Below, one piece after another: positions 1 to 8,324 of a stretch of DNA of 64,000 bases. The position numbers and the translations under genes are program-made. Source of the stretch: Companilactobacillus hulinensis (GTDB taxonomy: Bacteria; Bacillota; Bacilli; Lactobacillales; Lactobacillaceae); contig NZ_RHOO01000006.1 in assembly GCF_003946555.1 (NCBI RefSeq), positions 45,167 to 109,166 on the forward strand. The letters are read 5' to 3'. The notes beneath the pieces were generated by a model. It searched no databases and was not told the origin of the DNA. It was given only the letters and a program-made list of their open reading frames with translations. Position 1 is the stretch's first letter. Every line of letters starts with the position of its first letter.

Positions 1-2
1 CA

Positions 3-350
3 AGTATCTTTAACATCGGTAGCAGTGCGATGTCTGGTATTCCAGTTCTATTCAATATTATTTTTCTAATTCCATTCGTACTAGCACCACTAGCATGCAT
101 GTTATTGGCCGCAATCGTCCTTCAGTTGCATTTGATGCCGCCAAGTGTCTATCCGGTACCGACCGGAACTCCAGGCCTGCTAGAGGCATTTATTGGCACT
201 GACGGTAGTTGGCAAGCTTTGATCTTCTCCATTATCTGCATGGCAGTCTCAGTTTATATTTACATTCCTTTTGTACGGATAGCTGAGAAGCTCAAGACAA
301 TTGACAACCTAGCTTTGGACGAGGGAGGCAATATCGATGAAAAGAACTAA
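3..350 (+). CDS. PTS lactose/cellobiose-type EIIC component, C-terminal fragment
   Basis: The reading frame is open to the left window edge, so this is only the last 115 or so residues of a sugar-specific PTS permease. It starts inside the conserved stretch FNIGSS..SGIPVLFN, which resembles the FNIGEP..GxPxVLNP motif of cellobiose/lactose EIIC proteins, and continues through two hydrophobic segments to a short polar tail. The family carries beta-glucosides or oligosaccharides across the membrane while they are phosphorylated. Its last 14 bases overlap the next gene, so the two are probably co-transcribed. The exact substrate cannot be read from this fragment. Confidence 0.8.
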   Translation, partial: SIFNIGSSAMSGIPVLFNIIFLIPFVLAPLACMLLAAIVLQLHLMPPSVYPVPTGTPGLLEAFIGTDGSWQALIFSIICMAVSVYIYIPFVRIAEKLKTIDNLALDEGGNIDEKN

Positions 351-1239
351 TCGCTTAAACAAAAGACCGCTTCAGAAGAAGCCATTAAAATATCTGATCA
401 TCCTATCTGTAATCTTGATCATTCTAGGTATCCCTTCATATATTTGGACAAAGAAAAACGTTGCTACAATGGCGGGAAGATATAATTCACCGATGTCCCC
501 TATTATCATGATTCCTGGAAGCAGTGCTACAGTTGATCGTTTTGACAGCCTAGTAAAAACGATTAATAAGCAGTATGGTGAGCACCACAGTCTTTTGAAG
601 CTAACTGTCCACACTGATGGTAAAATCACCTACAAGGGCACTATTCGCCCCAATGACGACCGTCCATTCATAGTAGTAGGCTTCATCAATAATCGGGATG
701 GCTATAATAACATCAAGGATCAATCTAAGTGGTTCAATATTGCCTTCGATCAATTGAAAGAACGATATCGATTCAGTAGTTTTGATGCCTTCGGGCATTC
801 TAATGGTGGATTGATCTGGACGTACTTTCTTGAGAATTACTTCGACGATTCATCGATCAACATGGATTCCCTACTGACAGTTGGAACTCCATACAACTTC
901 GAAGAAAAGAATAGTTCCAATAGAACCCAGATGCTAAACGATTTTATTAAGGGTAAGGACAAATTGCCAAGTGACCTGACATACTACTCGATTGCCGGAA
1001 CACAGCTATATACAGATGACGGGATCGTTCCAATTGGAAGTGTCGATGCTGGTAAATATATCTATGAAGGTGTCATCAAGCACTACACGCTCATAACCCT
1101 TACAGGTAGTAAGGCTCAGCATTCTGATATGATCACAAACAACCAATTTATTTCAATTTTCCATCAGTATATTATTGGGAACAAATTAAATAATCCAAAT
1201 GATAATAACAATAAAAAAGCTCCACAAGTTACCAGATAA
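337..1239 (+). CDS. DUF915-type alpha/beta hydrolase, membrane-anchored
   Basis: A 300-residue protein with one N-terminal membrane anchor (about residues 17-35, after a basic stretch) and an extracytoplasmic alpha/beta-hydrolase domain. The segment IIMIPGSSAT fits the oxyanion-hole region, and FGHSNGG is the nucleophile elbow with the catalytic Ser. Residues near SVDAG and QHSD could supply the acid and His. This layout matches the DUF915 hydrolases common in lactobacilli, whose substrate is unknown. It overlaps the upstream EIIC gene by 14 bp, so it is translationally coupled to sugar uptake. Confidence 0.8.
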   Translation: MKRTNRLNKRPLQKKPLKYLIILSVILIILGIPSYIWTKKNVATMAGRYNSPMSPIIMIPGSSATVDRFDSLVKTINKQYGEHHSLLKLTVHTDGKITYKGTIRPNDDRPFIVVGFINNRDGYNNIKDQSKWFNIAFDQLKERYRFSSFDAFGHSNGGLIWTYFLENYFDDSSINMDSLLTVGTPYNFEEKNSSNRTQMLNDFIKGKDKLPSDLTYYSIAGTQLYTDDGIVPIGSVDAGKYIYEGVIKHYTLITLTGSKAQHSDMITNNQFISIFHQYIIGNKLNNPNDNNNKKAPQVTR

Positions 1240-1255
1240 ATTATATTGTCAAGCC

Positions 1256-1294
1256 AAAACGCCATTATTTAGATATTAATAATGACGTTTTCTT
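1256..1294 (+). terminator. Rho-independent terminator after the DUF915 hydrolase gene
   Basis: A 14-bp stem (AAAACGCCATTATT with AATAATGACGTTTT, one mismatch) around an 8-nt loop, 17 bp after the stop codon. The right arm ends in TTTTC. Confidence 0.6.
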
Positions 1295-1333
1295 TGTAGC
1301 AAACGGTGTCTAAACTTGTTTTTAATTCAGTGC

Positions 1334-1363
1334 TTGAATACAATTGTTTATTATAGGTAATAC
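1334..1363 (+). promoter_or_regulatory. Candidate promoter of the LytTR response regulator gene
   Basis: TTGAAT (1334-1339), an 18-bp spacer and TAATAC (1358-1363) lie 20 bp before the ATG, which has a strong AAGGAGGTG ribosome binding site. Read by eye only. Confidence 0.35.
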
Positions 1364-1382
1364 TGTACAAGGAGGTGTCAGA

Positions 1383-2132
1383 ATGCTGCCAGTCTATTTG
1401 TTGGAAGATGACAATGTCCAGCGAGAGAATTATTCAGATTTTATACACAATAGCATTATGATCAACGATGCTGATATGGAACTCAAACTGGTTACTGGCA
1501 CAACTGATGAATTATTTGATTCCTTGGATAAACAAACCAAAGGACTATTCTTTCTTGATATGGAAATAGCTGATAACAAAACTGCAGGTTTAGAAGCCGC
1601 AGAACAGATCAAGAAGCTCATACCATTGGCTCAAATAGTCTTCATTACTACTCACGATGAATTGACGTTGATCACCCTTGAACGAAGAATTGCCCCGCTC
1701 GATTACATAATCAAGAACAAAGGTATGGATGCTATCAAAAAGAGCATCAATAATGACATTGCTTTAACTCAGCACTATTTTGAAAACTTTGCTCATCATT
1801 CTCGTAATTTATTTAACTACAAAATTGGAAGTCGCTTCTTCTCAGTTCTAATGGATGATGTCATCATGCTATTCACGGAAAAGGCTGCTCCAGGTCAGGT
1901 TACTCTGATCACTAAGAATCAACGTGGATCATTTATGGGATCACTGAATTCATTAGAAACACAGTATCCAGATCTGTTCCGTTGTGATCGCAGCTACCTA
2001 GTTAACTTGGATAATGCCAGAACGTATGACAGTAAAAGTCGTGTATTAACATTCATCGATGATTCTTTTTGTAAAGTCTCATTCCGAAAGAGTCGCGAAT
2101 TAATGAACTCCCTAGAAACTAAAATTAAATAA
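1383..2132 (+). CDS. AgrA-like response regulator (receiver + LytTR DNA-binding domain)
   Basis: A 249-residue response regulator. The receiver domain (1-130) has the acidic pair EDD at 8-10, the likely phosphoacceptor Asp59 in FFLDMEI, and the TTHDE segment. The LytTR domain (about 145-245) ends in SFRKSRELMNSL. The start at 1383 is fixed by AAGGAGGTG seven bases upstream; the frame is open further upstream without a better site. Regulators of this family bind direct repeats about two helical turns apart. Its likely partner kinase is the gene at 2.7-4.1 kb, from which it is separated by a divergent XRE gene. It is a paralogue of the regulator at 30.3 kb. Confidence 0.88.
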   Translation: MLPVYLLEDDNVQRENYSDFIHNSIMINDADMELKLVTGTTDELFDSLDKQTKGLFFLDMEIADNKTAGLEAAEQIKKLIPLAQIVFITTHDELTLITLERRIAPLDYIIKNKGMDAIKKSINNDIALTQHYFENFAHHSRNLFNYKIGSRFFSVLMDDVIMLFTEKAAPGQVTLITKNQRGSFMGSLNSLETQYPDLFRCDRSYLVNLDNARTYDSKSRVLTFIDDSFCKVSFRKSRELMNSLETKIK

Positions 2133-2160
2133 GAGAACATAATACTTCTGAGCATAACTA

Positions 2161-2198
2161 AAAAACCTCGTATTTACGTAGTAAATGCGGGGTTTTTG
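2161..2198 (+). terminator. Terminator after the first LytTR regulator gene
   Basis: A 17-bp stem (AAAAACCTCGTATTTAC with GTAAATGCGGGGTTTTT, two wobble positions) around a GTA loop, ending in a T run. The A-rich left arm means it could also act for the XRE gene on the other strand. Confidence 0.75.
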
Positions 2199-2279
2199 GG
2201 TTAAACAGAAGAAGTTATGTTACTAGTTTAATGAATTCTGTAGTTATTCCACAGCTTCTTAGTTTGTAATTCTATTCAA

Positions 2280-2537
2280 TTAAGCTTCTGATTGTTTTTC
2301 AATCTCTCTTTGTTCTCTACCTACTAGTTTGTCCAAACTGACATCGTAAACATCAGCGAATTTAATCATCGTGTAAATATCTGGCGTTCTTGTATTATGT
2401 TCATACTTTGAAATTGTTGTTATATCAACATGCAGCATATTTGAAACTTCACGTTCTGAAAGATTTCGCTCTTTACGAAGAATTCTCAAATTGTCACCTA
2501 ATTGTAGGTTTCCACTAATACGAATTTCCTCTCCCAT
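2280..2537 (-). CDS. XRE-family helix-turn-helix regulator
   Basis: An 85-residue protein that is almost entirely one HTH_3/XRE domain (LGDNLRILRKERNLSEREVSNML, then TTISKYEHNTRTPD). A short acidic/glutamine-rich tail follows and there is no sensor domain. The start at 2537 is chosen for a GAGG motif seven bases upstream. It is transcribed away from the AgrC-like kinase gene, and the shared intergenic region contains LytTR-type repeats, so it may repress or modulate that kinase promoter. The target is inferred from position only. Confidence 0.8.
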   Translation of the reverse strand: MGEEIRISGNLQLGDNLRILRKERNLSEREVSNMLHVDITTISKYEHNTRTPDIYTMIKFADVYDVSLDKLVGREQREIEKQSEA

Positions 2538-2619
2538 GAAATACCTCAATTCTATTCTTCTTAAAATTAACACGTATGTATATATTATTTCATAAGTTTT
2601 TTTCTCTGCAAAAAAAACT

Positions 2620-2695
2620 TATAAACGTAAAATTTTCACCTATAAACGTAAAATCTCCAGTTAAAATTACCAATATCTTGTTTTAAATGTAAAAT
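2620..2695. promoter_or_regulatory. Direct repeats matching the LytTR binding consensus
   Basis: TATAAACGTAAAAT occurs exactly at 2620-2633 and 2641-2654, a 21-bp period. A weaker copy (TTAAATGTAAAAT) lies at 2683-2695, two further periods away. On the minus strand each exact copy reads TACGTTTAT, which fits the LytTR half-site [TA][AC][CA]GTTN[AG][TG]. The repeats lie between the divergent XRE and kinase genes, on the same face of the helix. This is the expected layout of an AgrA/PlnC-type operator. Confidence 0.7.
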
Positions 2696-2709
2696 ATCCC
2701 TACAATTAT

Positions 2710-4122
2710 TTGGTTAAGTTCGAACTCGCTATCGATCTACGGAAAGGAATAGGTTCATCTAACAACCTTATGTTATATATACGAACTGATTTAGGACTCA
2801 TTGAAAACTTCTTCATTTTATTCGCAACCATGGAATTGTTTCACTTTTTTAATAAGGAATTTAAGTATTACTACTTGGTCAACGATATAGTATTATCAGC
2901 CGCCTTTGCAGTATTGGGGTTATACACTAATGATTCATTTTTGCTATTCTTCGTATTATTTATGCTAGGAATACAGATACTGCAAAATAAGGCCCATCGT
3001 CTCAATTATAATAACGGCATTGCACTTGTTCTAGCTGCTAATATTCAACTGATCTTATCCAGTCTCAGTACATACATCACTAGTTTCATCATCTTCTTTA
3101 GGGTCAAATGCTGGAATGTTCATGCTCTAGAAGAATTCCAGAACACTTTTGTCCCACTATCATTGTTGATAAATGTCATTCTATTATTTATCCTCGTCTC
3201 AATCGTCAGTGTTCTAGATTATCAAATAATGCAAGTCAGACACAACATAATTCGTTATCACCTGGGTAAAAGGGTCTTTATTTCATTATTCACACTATTG
3301 TTAACGCTCATGATCATTCTTGTTGTCAGTGATATTCAAGAAGTCACCGCCGTAATTCAAATGGGAATAGTTTTAGCATTCACCGTTGTGACTGTATCCA
3401 CCTATTGGCAGACGATAGTTTTCATTCAATCATACACCATGCGCAAAGAAGCTAGCGAGGCCAACGAACGTATCAAAGAGATGGATGACTATCTGACTAG
3501 TTCACAACAACAATACGAAGATCTGCGAAAGTTCAAGCACGACTTTCAAAACATTCTCCTATCGCTAGGACAGGTCGTAAATGACCAAAGTTCCGATGAA
3601 ATTAAAAGATATTATCACGATTTGATGAATCAACAATCCAACTTCAAGAAACTACAAAAAAATAATTTAGTTGAGTTAAGAGCAATTAAAAGCAAGCCAC
3701 TTCAGAGTCTACTAACTCAAAAATATTTCATTGCTAAAGCCAAAGGAATCAAAATAAACTTTGAATTCAACGACTCTGATTATGAAATAAAAAAGAATGA
3801 TCTCTCGATCATTCGTATAATTGGCATTTTAATTGATAATGCTATCGAGTATGTACAAGAACTAGACGAAAGGAAGTTCACTTGCGTATTTCTAAAATCC
3901 TCAGGAACAATTGAGATAACCGTTGCTAATCAATTGAAGGAGACTATTAATATTAATCAAATCTTCAAATCAGGTTATTCGACTAAAGATAATCATCAAG
4001 GTTATGGCTTGGCCAATATCAAAAATATTACCGACAATTCAAAAAACTTATTCATGGACGCCAAAATCGTCAATGAATATCTGATGATGACGCTAATTGT
4101 ATTACAAAATGAGGAAGTTTAG
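2710..4122 (+). CDS. AgrC-like (HPK10/GHKL) sensor histidine kinase
   Basis: A sensor kinase of about 470 residues. The first 240 residues form roughly six or seven membrane segments, followed by a linker helix. The phosphoacceptor His lies in KFKHDFQN, and a GHKL ATPase domain has an N box (GILIDNAIEYVQ) and a glycine box (YGLANIKNI). This is the architecture of peptide-sensing AgrC-type kinases. The start is uncertain: the frame opens with TTG at 2710, and ATG at 2770 is an alternative; neither has a convincing ribosome binding site. No agrB/agrD-like genes are beside it. The probable partner is the regulator at 1383-2132. Confidence 0.87.
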   Translation: MVKFELAIDLRKGIGSSNNLMLYIRTDLGLIENFFILFATMELFHFFNKEFKYYYLVNDIVLSAAFAVLGLYTNDSFLLFFVLFMLGIQILQNKAHRLNYNNGIALVLAANIQLILSSLSTYITSFIIFFRVKCWNVHALEEFQNTFVPLSLLINVILLFILVSIVSVLDYQIMQVRHNIIRYHLGKRVFISLFTLLLTLMIILVVSDIQEVTAVIQMGIVLAFTVVTVSTYWQTIVFIQSYTMRKEASEANERIKEMDDYLTSSQQQYEDLRKFKHDFQNILLSLGQVVNDQSSDEIKRYYHDLMNQQSNFKKLQKNNLVELRAIKSKPLQSLLTQKYFIAKAKGIKINFEFNDSDYEIKKNDLSIIRIIGILIDNAIEYVQELDERKFTCVFLKSSGTIEITVANQLKETININQIFKSGYSTKDNHQGYGLANIKNITDNSKNLFMDAKIVNEYLMMTLIVLQNEEV

Positions 4123-4136
4123 GCTTCCTTTTTTAT
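4112..4136 (+). terminator. Terminator overlapping the kinase stop codon
   Basis: Stem AGGAAG/CTTCCT with a 6-nt loop that includes the TAG stop codon of the kinase, followed by a T-rich run. Confidence 0.6.
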
Positions 4137-4171
4137 TTTTACATTAGTTAAGTGCTTACATTGACTACAAA

Positions 4172-4372
4172 TCAAAATACCTCAACAAGCATCAAAATAG
4201 CGCCGATAAACATTGATCCGCCAACTATCCCATACCAAGATGCTAATGCATTAAATATAAATATTCTTTTGAAACCCTTTCCTTCTGGTACCGTAAAATA
4301 CCCAATAGAAGCAAACAATTGCCAGAATGCAATAATCAGCATTCCGATTGCCACAAATGTGCGACCTATCAT
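4172..4372 (-). CDS. Small two-helix membrane protein, unknown
   Basis: A 66-residue protein with two hydrophobic segments (about residues 5-27 and 44-64) joined by a basic loop containing KGFKR. A strong ribosome binding site (GAGGGGGG) lies five bases before the ATG, which favours this frame over the opposite-strand frame here. I do not recognise the family. It is convergent with the AgrC-like kinase gene and could be an accessory membrane factor or an unrelated orphan. Confidence 0.6.
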   Translation of the reverse strand: MIGRTFVAIGMLIIAFWQLFASIGYFTVPEGKGFKRIFIFNALASWYGIVGGSMFIGAILMLVEVF

Positions 4373-4414
4373 AGTAACCCCCCTCAGGATTATATTCTAA
4401 CTACATTTTGACCT

Positions 4415-4460
4415 AAAAAAATAGTGAGGTCAAGGTTATATCCACCTTAATCTCACTATT
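4415..4460 (-). terminator. Terminator after rlmCD
   Basis: The inverted repeat AATAGTGAG / CTCACTATT has an inner AAGG/CCTT extension. On the minus strand it ends in a run of seven T, just downstream of the methyltransferase stop codon. Confidence 0.75.
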
Positions 4461-4472
4461 AATTATTATTAG

Positions 4473-5828
4473 TTATTTTCTAGTTAATCTAGTTACTGAT
4501 TCAATATGATTTGTCATTGGGAACATATCTACTGGAGTAGCATCGCCAATTTCATATGTGTCACTCAATAGCTTAAGATCTCTTGCCAATGTGGCAGGAT
4601 TACAACTGATATAAACAATCTTCTTTGGCTTGATATTATTGATTGATTCGATCAATGAATTTGCCAAACCTTTACGAGGAGGATCGACCATCAATACATC
4701 GACCTTCTTCTTATCCTTAGCCCATTCATTCAAGACAGTCTCAGTCTTACCAACGATGAAGTCAGCATTCTCGATTCCGTTGATCTCAGCATTTCTCTTA
4801 GCATCTTCAACAGCATCAGCTACCATTTCAATACCAGTAACATGCTTAGCTTGGTCAGCTAGTGACAATCCAATTGTACCAATACCAGAATAGGCATCGA
4901 CAACATTTTCTTTTCCAGTTAATTCTGCCTTTTCAACAGCTAACTTGTACAAACGTTGTGTTTGTGTAGGGTTAACTTGGTAGAAAGAACGTGGTGAGAT
5001 TCTGTATGTGTGACCCAAGATCTCATCATCAATATAAGGACTACCGGCAAGAAGCAACATATCTCTACCCAAGATTACGTTAGTAACCTTTGAGTTGATA
5101 TTTAAGTACAATGACTTAACTTCTTGATTAGCCATGATTTCTTGAGAAATTTCTTTGTAATGTGAAATATCACGAACACGTGATACCAATACAACCATCA
5201 TTTCGCCAGTGTAATATGCACGACGAACCATGATAGTACGGATTTGACCTTTGTTCTTAGATTCTTCAAATCCACGGACGTTATATTTACGAAGAATATC
5301 ACGAACGCGCTTGATTTCAGCATCTATCTTAGGATCTTGAATCAAGTAATCTTCCATAGGAATCAAGTCATGTGAATGTCTACGGTAAAATCCTGAAGTA
5401 AGCTTGCCGTCGATTTGACGTACAGGAACTTGTGCCTTGTTACGGTAGTGGAATGGATCATCCATACCGATTGTTTCATTGGCATCAATATCCAATTTAG
5501 CTTTTTGGAAGTCGATTTTGATTTGCTTTTGCTTGAACTTCAATTGTTCTGAGTACTTTAAGTGACTCAAGGGAGCAATTCCTGTTTGTACATAGACATT
5601 ATCAATATTTTCCACACGGTCTGGTGACTTCTTGATAATATCAAGTGCTTTAGCGAAGCCATAACTCTTACCGACCTTCAAAATAACGGCATTAACAACT
5701 TCGCCAGGTAATGCATTATCGACAAATAATGTAAAATCATCAACTTTAGCGACACCCTTACCTTCATAAGATAAGTCTTCGATATTTAATTCTACTTTGT
5801 CATTCTTTTTAATATTTGGTTTTTCCAT
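4473..5828 (-). CDS. rlmCD: 23S rRNA (uracil-5-)-methyltransferase, RlmCD/RumA type
   Basis: A 451-residue SAM-dependent RNA methyltransferase that makes 5-methyluridine in 23S rRNA. It has an N-terminal TRAM domain (about 1-60), a central RNA-binding region, and a Rossmann domain with DAYSGIGTIGLSLA, VDPPRKG, and the nucleophilic Cys in SCNPATLARDL. The start at 5828 follows AAAGGA at proper spacing. The region that carries the Fe-S cysteines in E. coli RlmD reads TGIAPLSHLKY here and has no cysteines, so the cluster is probably absent. It lies after dgkB with a terminator between. Confidence 0.92.
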   Translation of the reverse strand: MEKPNIKKNDKVELNIEDLSYEGKGVAKVDDFTLFVDNALPGEVVNAVILKVGKSYGFAKALDIIKKSPDRVENIDNVYVQTGIAPLSHLKYSEQLKFKQKQIKIDFQKAKLDIDANETIGMDDPFHYRNKAQVPVRQIDGKLTSGFYRRHSHDLIPMEDYLIQDPKIDAEIKRVRDILRKYNVRGFEESKNKGQIRTIMVRRAYYTGEMMVVLVSRVRDISHYKEISQEIMANQEVKSLYLNINSKVTNVILGRDMLLLAGSPYIDDEILGHTYRISPRSFYQVNPTQTQRLYKLAVEKAELTGKENVVDAYSGIGTIGLSLADQAKHVTGIEMVADAVEDAKRNAEINGIENADFIVGKTETVLNEWAKDKKKVDVLMVDPPRKGLANSLIESINNIKPKKIVYISCNPATLARDLKLLSDTYEIGDATPVDMFPMTNHIESVTRLTRK

Positions 5829-5844
5829 ATTCCATCCTTTACGC

Positions 5845-5884
5845 AAAAAAGGGTGGCTGTTATTTCTCGTTCAGCCGCCCTTTT
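5845..5884 (-). terminator. Terminator between dgkB and rlmCD
   Basis: On the minus strand, AAAAGGGCGGCTG pairs with CAGCCACCCTTTTTT around a 12-nt loop. It sits immediately after the dgkB stop codon. Confidence 0.8.
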
Positions 5885-5889
5885 AGCAA

Positions 5890-6879
5890 TTATTCGTCTA
5901 ATTTTTTCTCTTCTTCAATAATCTTTTCACCGGCATCTTTTTCAGCAAGTGTTGGATCATCTAATGCTTTCAAGGGAATTGAATCAACATTGGCATAGAT
6001 ATTCAAATGTCCATGAAGATTCTTAAATTCCATTGGAGCATCCCCACCATACTCACCATCAAGATTGACCATGATACGATTATCATCATTGGCTTTAACA
6101 CTAAGATTCTTTGTCTTAGTATAAATAATCTTGGGATTATAAACGTGACGACCACCATTTAGGACTAGAGTGATCAAATGAATCAAGTCACGCAGATTTG
6201 TTTCCTTAACAATAATAAGTGAAAATGTACCATCACCAATTACTGAGTTAGGAGCAATCTGTTCCATTCCACCGATCGAATTAGTTAATCCAATCAGGAA
6301 CATTGTGGCTTTACCATCAAATACACCCTCATCATATTCAATGTGCATGTCAATCGGACTGATTCTAGGCAACATTTCTGCACCTTTAACCAGGTATGCT
6401 AGATAACCAAGAATTGACTTATATGCTGATGGTACTTCATAAGTTAGTTCTGTCATCGAACCACCACCGGCAATATTGATAAAGTAGCTTTTGCCAGCCT
6501 TACCAACATCGATTGGCATCTTTTGGCCCTTAAGAATAACTTTGGCAGCTTCCACAACATCATCACGTGGAATCTTCAAAGCACGAGCATAATCATTGGT
6601 TGTTCCGGCAGGAATGATTGCCAACTCCGGACGTTTGTCCAAGCCAGAAATACCATTAACAACTTCGTTAATAGTTCCATCACCACCAGCAGCAATGATC
6701 AGATCAAAGCCTTCTTTGGCCACACGCCTAGCCTCATCTTGAGCAGAGTTCTCTTTTGGGGTAGTACGAAAAGCACTAGCTTCATAGTCGGCTTTTTCAA
6801 TGATATTTAAAATATCTCCTACATTGTTTCTCAGTGTTTCATGCCCTGAGCTAGGATTATATATCAACCTTGCACGCAT
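5890..6879 (-). CDS. dgkB: Diacylglycerol kinase, DgkB type
   Basis: A 329-residue lipid kinase that phosphorylates diacylglycerol to phosphatidic acid, recycling the diacylglycerol released during lipoteichoic acid synthesis. The N-terminal DAGK catalytic domain has NPSSGHE (near residue 10) and the nucleotide-binding AGGDGTINEVVNG (near 70). The C-terminal domain has the MVNLDGEYGGDAP motif. The start at 6879 follows AGGAG by seven bases, 14 bp after the gatB stop. It closes the gat operon and is followed by a terminator. Confidence 0.93.
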   Translation of the reverse strand: MRARLIYNPSSGHETLRNNVGDILNIIEKADYEASAFRTTPKENSAQDEARRVAKEGFDLIIAAGGDGTINEVVNGISGLDKRPELAIIPAGTTNDYARALKIPRDDVVEAAKVILKGQKMPIDVGKAGKSYFINIAGGGSMTELTYEVPSAYKSILGYLAYLVKGAEMLPRISPIDMHIEYDEGVFDGKATMFLIGLTNSIGGMEQIAPNSVIGDGTFSLIIVKETNLRDLIHLITLVLNGGRHVYNPKIIYTKTKNLSVKANDDNRIMVNLDGEYGGDAPMEFKNLHGHLNIYANVDSIPLKALDDPTLAEKDAGEKIIEEEKKLDE

Positions 6880-6893
6880 AAAAGTTCTCCTCA

Positions 6894-8324
6894 CTAACGA
6901 TTGTTTAGCTCGGCCATTAGGATCTTGTTAACAACTTTGGGGTTAGCTTGTCCATGTGTTTGCTTCATAATTTGTCCAACTAAGAAACCAACTGCACGAT
7001 CTTTACCATTCTTAAAGTCATCAATTGATTGTTGGTTATTGTCTAGAATATCCATAATCATTGGCTTCAATACTGCTGGGTCTGATTCTTGAACCATACC
7101 CTTTTCTTTAACCCATCCTTCAGGCTCTGTTCCATTACTGATAGTTTCTTGGAAGACCTTTTTAGCAATCTTAGAAGAAATAGTTCCATCAGAAATCAAC
7201 TTAATCATCGTTGATAAGTGCTCTGGTGTCAACTTAGTATCGAGTAATCCAATCTTCTTTTCATTCAAATAAGCGTTAACTTCACCCATTAACCAGTTAG
7301 AAATTAATTTTGGATTTGCGCCAAAACTGACAGCTTCATCAAAGAAGTCTGACATTTCCTTAGTATCTGTTAGAACACCAGCATCATATTCAGGAATTCC
7401 TAATTCATTAATATAACGTTCACGACGTTCTTGAGCGGGTTCTGGTAAGCTTGCTTTGATTTCCTCAACCCATTCTGGTTTGATTTCGAAGTCAGGCAAG
7501 TCTGGTTCTGGGAAATAACGATAATCATCGGCACCAGACTTAACACGCATTAAGACTGTTTCTCCAGATTTTTCGTCAAAACGTCTTGTTTCTTGTTCGA
7601 TCTTGCCACCATTCTTTAGTACAGCAGCTTGACGTTTTTCCTCATATGCTAAGCCAAGTTTGACGTAGTTAAATGAGTTAAGGTTCTTTAGTTCGACCTT
7701 AGTACCATAAGTATCTGATCCAACTGGTGTGATAGAGATATTAGTATCAACACGCATTGAACCTTCTTCCATCTTAACGTCAGATGCGCCAGTAAATTGA
7801 ACAATTTGACGAAGTTTTTCTAGGTATTGATATGCTTCTTCAGGAGAATGCATATCAGCCTTTGAAACGATTTCGATAAGTGGTGTACCTTGACGGTTCA
7901 AATCGACATAAGAATAACCGTTGTTTCCGTGGGTATTCTTACCGGCATCTTCTTCGACGTGAAGTTCAGCGATACCGATTCTCTTCTTCTTGCCATCAAC
8001 TTCAATTTCAATATATCCATCATGACCCAATGGCTTGTCACTTTGTGTTAATTGATAAGCCTTAGGATTATCTGGGTAGAAATAGTTCTTACGATCAAAA
8101 TGCGTATGGTTTTCTATTTGAGCATTTAATGCAAGTGCAACCATAACACCTAATCTATATCCTTCTTTATTTACAGTTGGTAATGTTCCTGGAAAACCAA
8201 AATCAATAACGTTGGTATTAATATTTGATTCAGCACCATAAGCAACTGGTGAAGGACTAAACATTTTTGACTTTGTCTTAAGCTCAACGTGAACTTCTAG
8301 ACCGATAGTAGTTTCAAAATTCAT
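6894..8324 (-). CDS. gatB: Asp-tRNA(Asn)/Glu-tRNA(Gln) amidotransferase subunit B
   Basis: A 476-residue full-length GatB. It opens with [20 protein letters not shown] and contains the HVEEDAGKN segment of the GatB/GatE kinase domain. The C-terminal YqeY-like tail is tRNA-binding. GatB phosphorylates Glu-tRNA(Gln) or Asp-tRNA(Asn) and binds the tRNA, while GatA supplies ammonia from glutamine. The start codon overlaps the gatA stop by one base, so the subunits are translationally coupled. Confidence 0.97.
   Translation of the reverse strand: MNFETTIGLEVHVELKTKSKMFSPSPVAYGAESNINTNVIDFGFPGTLPTVNKEGYRLGVMVALALNAQIENHTHFDRKNYFYPDNPKAYQLTQSDKPLGHDGYIEIEVDGKKKRIGIAELHVEEDAGKNTHGNNGYSYVDLNRQGTPLIEIVSKADMHSPEEAYQYLEKLRQIVQFTGASDVKMEEGSMRVDTNISITPVGSDTYGTKVELKNLNSFNYVKLGLAYEEKRQAAVLKNGGKIEQETRRFDEKSGETVLMRVKSGADDYRYFPEPDLPDFEIKPEWVEEIKASLPEPAQERRERYINELGIPEYDAGVLTDTKEMSDFFDEAVSFGANPKLISNWLMGEVNAYLNEKKIGLLDTKLTPEHLSTMIKLISDGTISSKIAKKVFQETISNGTEPEGWVKEKGMVQESDPAVLKPMIMDILDNNQQSIDDFKNGKDRAVGFLVGQIMKQTHGQANPKVVNKILMAELNNR

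Noticed and set aside
2574..2710. A 36-codon ORF across the LytTR repeats as a pheromone gene
   Set aside because: It has no ribosome binding site, is rich in Lys/Phe/Asn from AT content, and simply overlies the direct repeats.
4152..4400. Plus-strand 82-codon frame
   Set aside because: It is opposite the two-helix membrane protein, which has a strong ribosome binding site and a more credible sequence.
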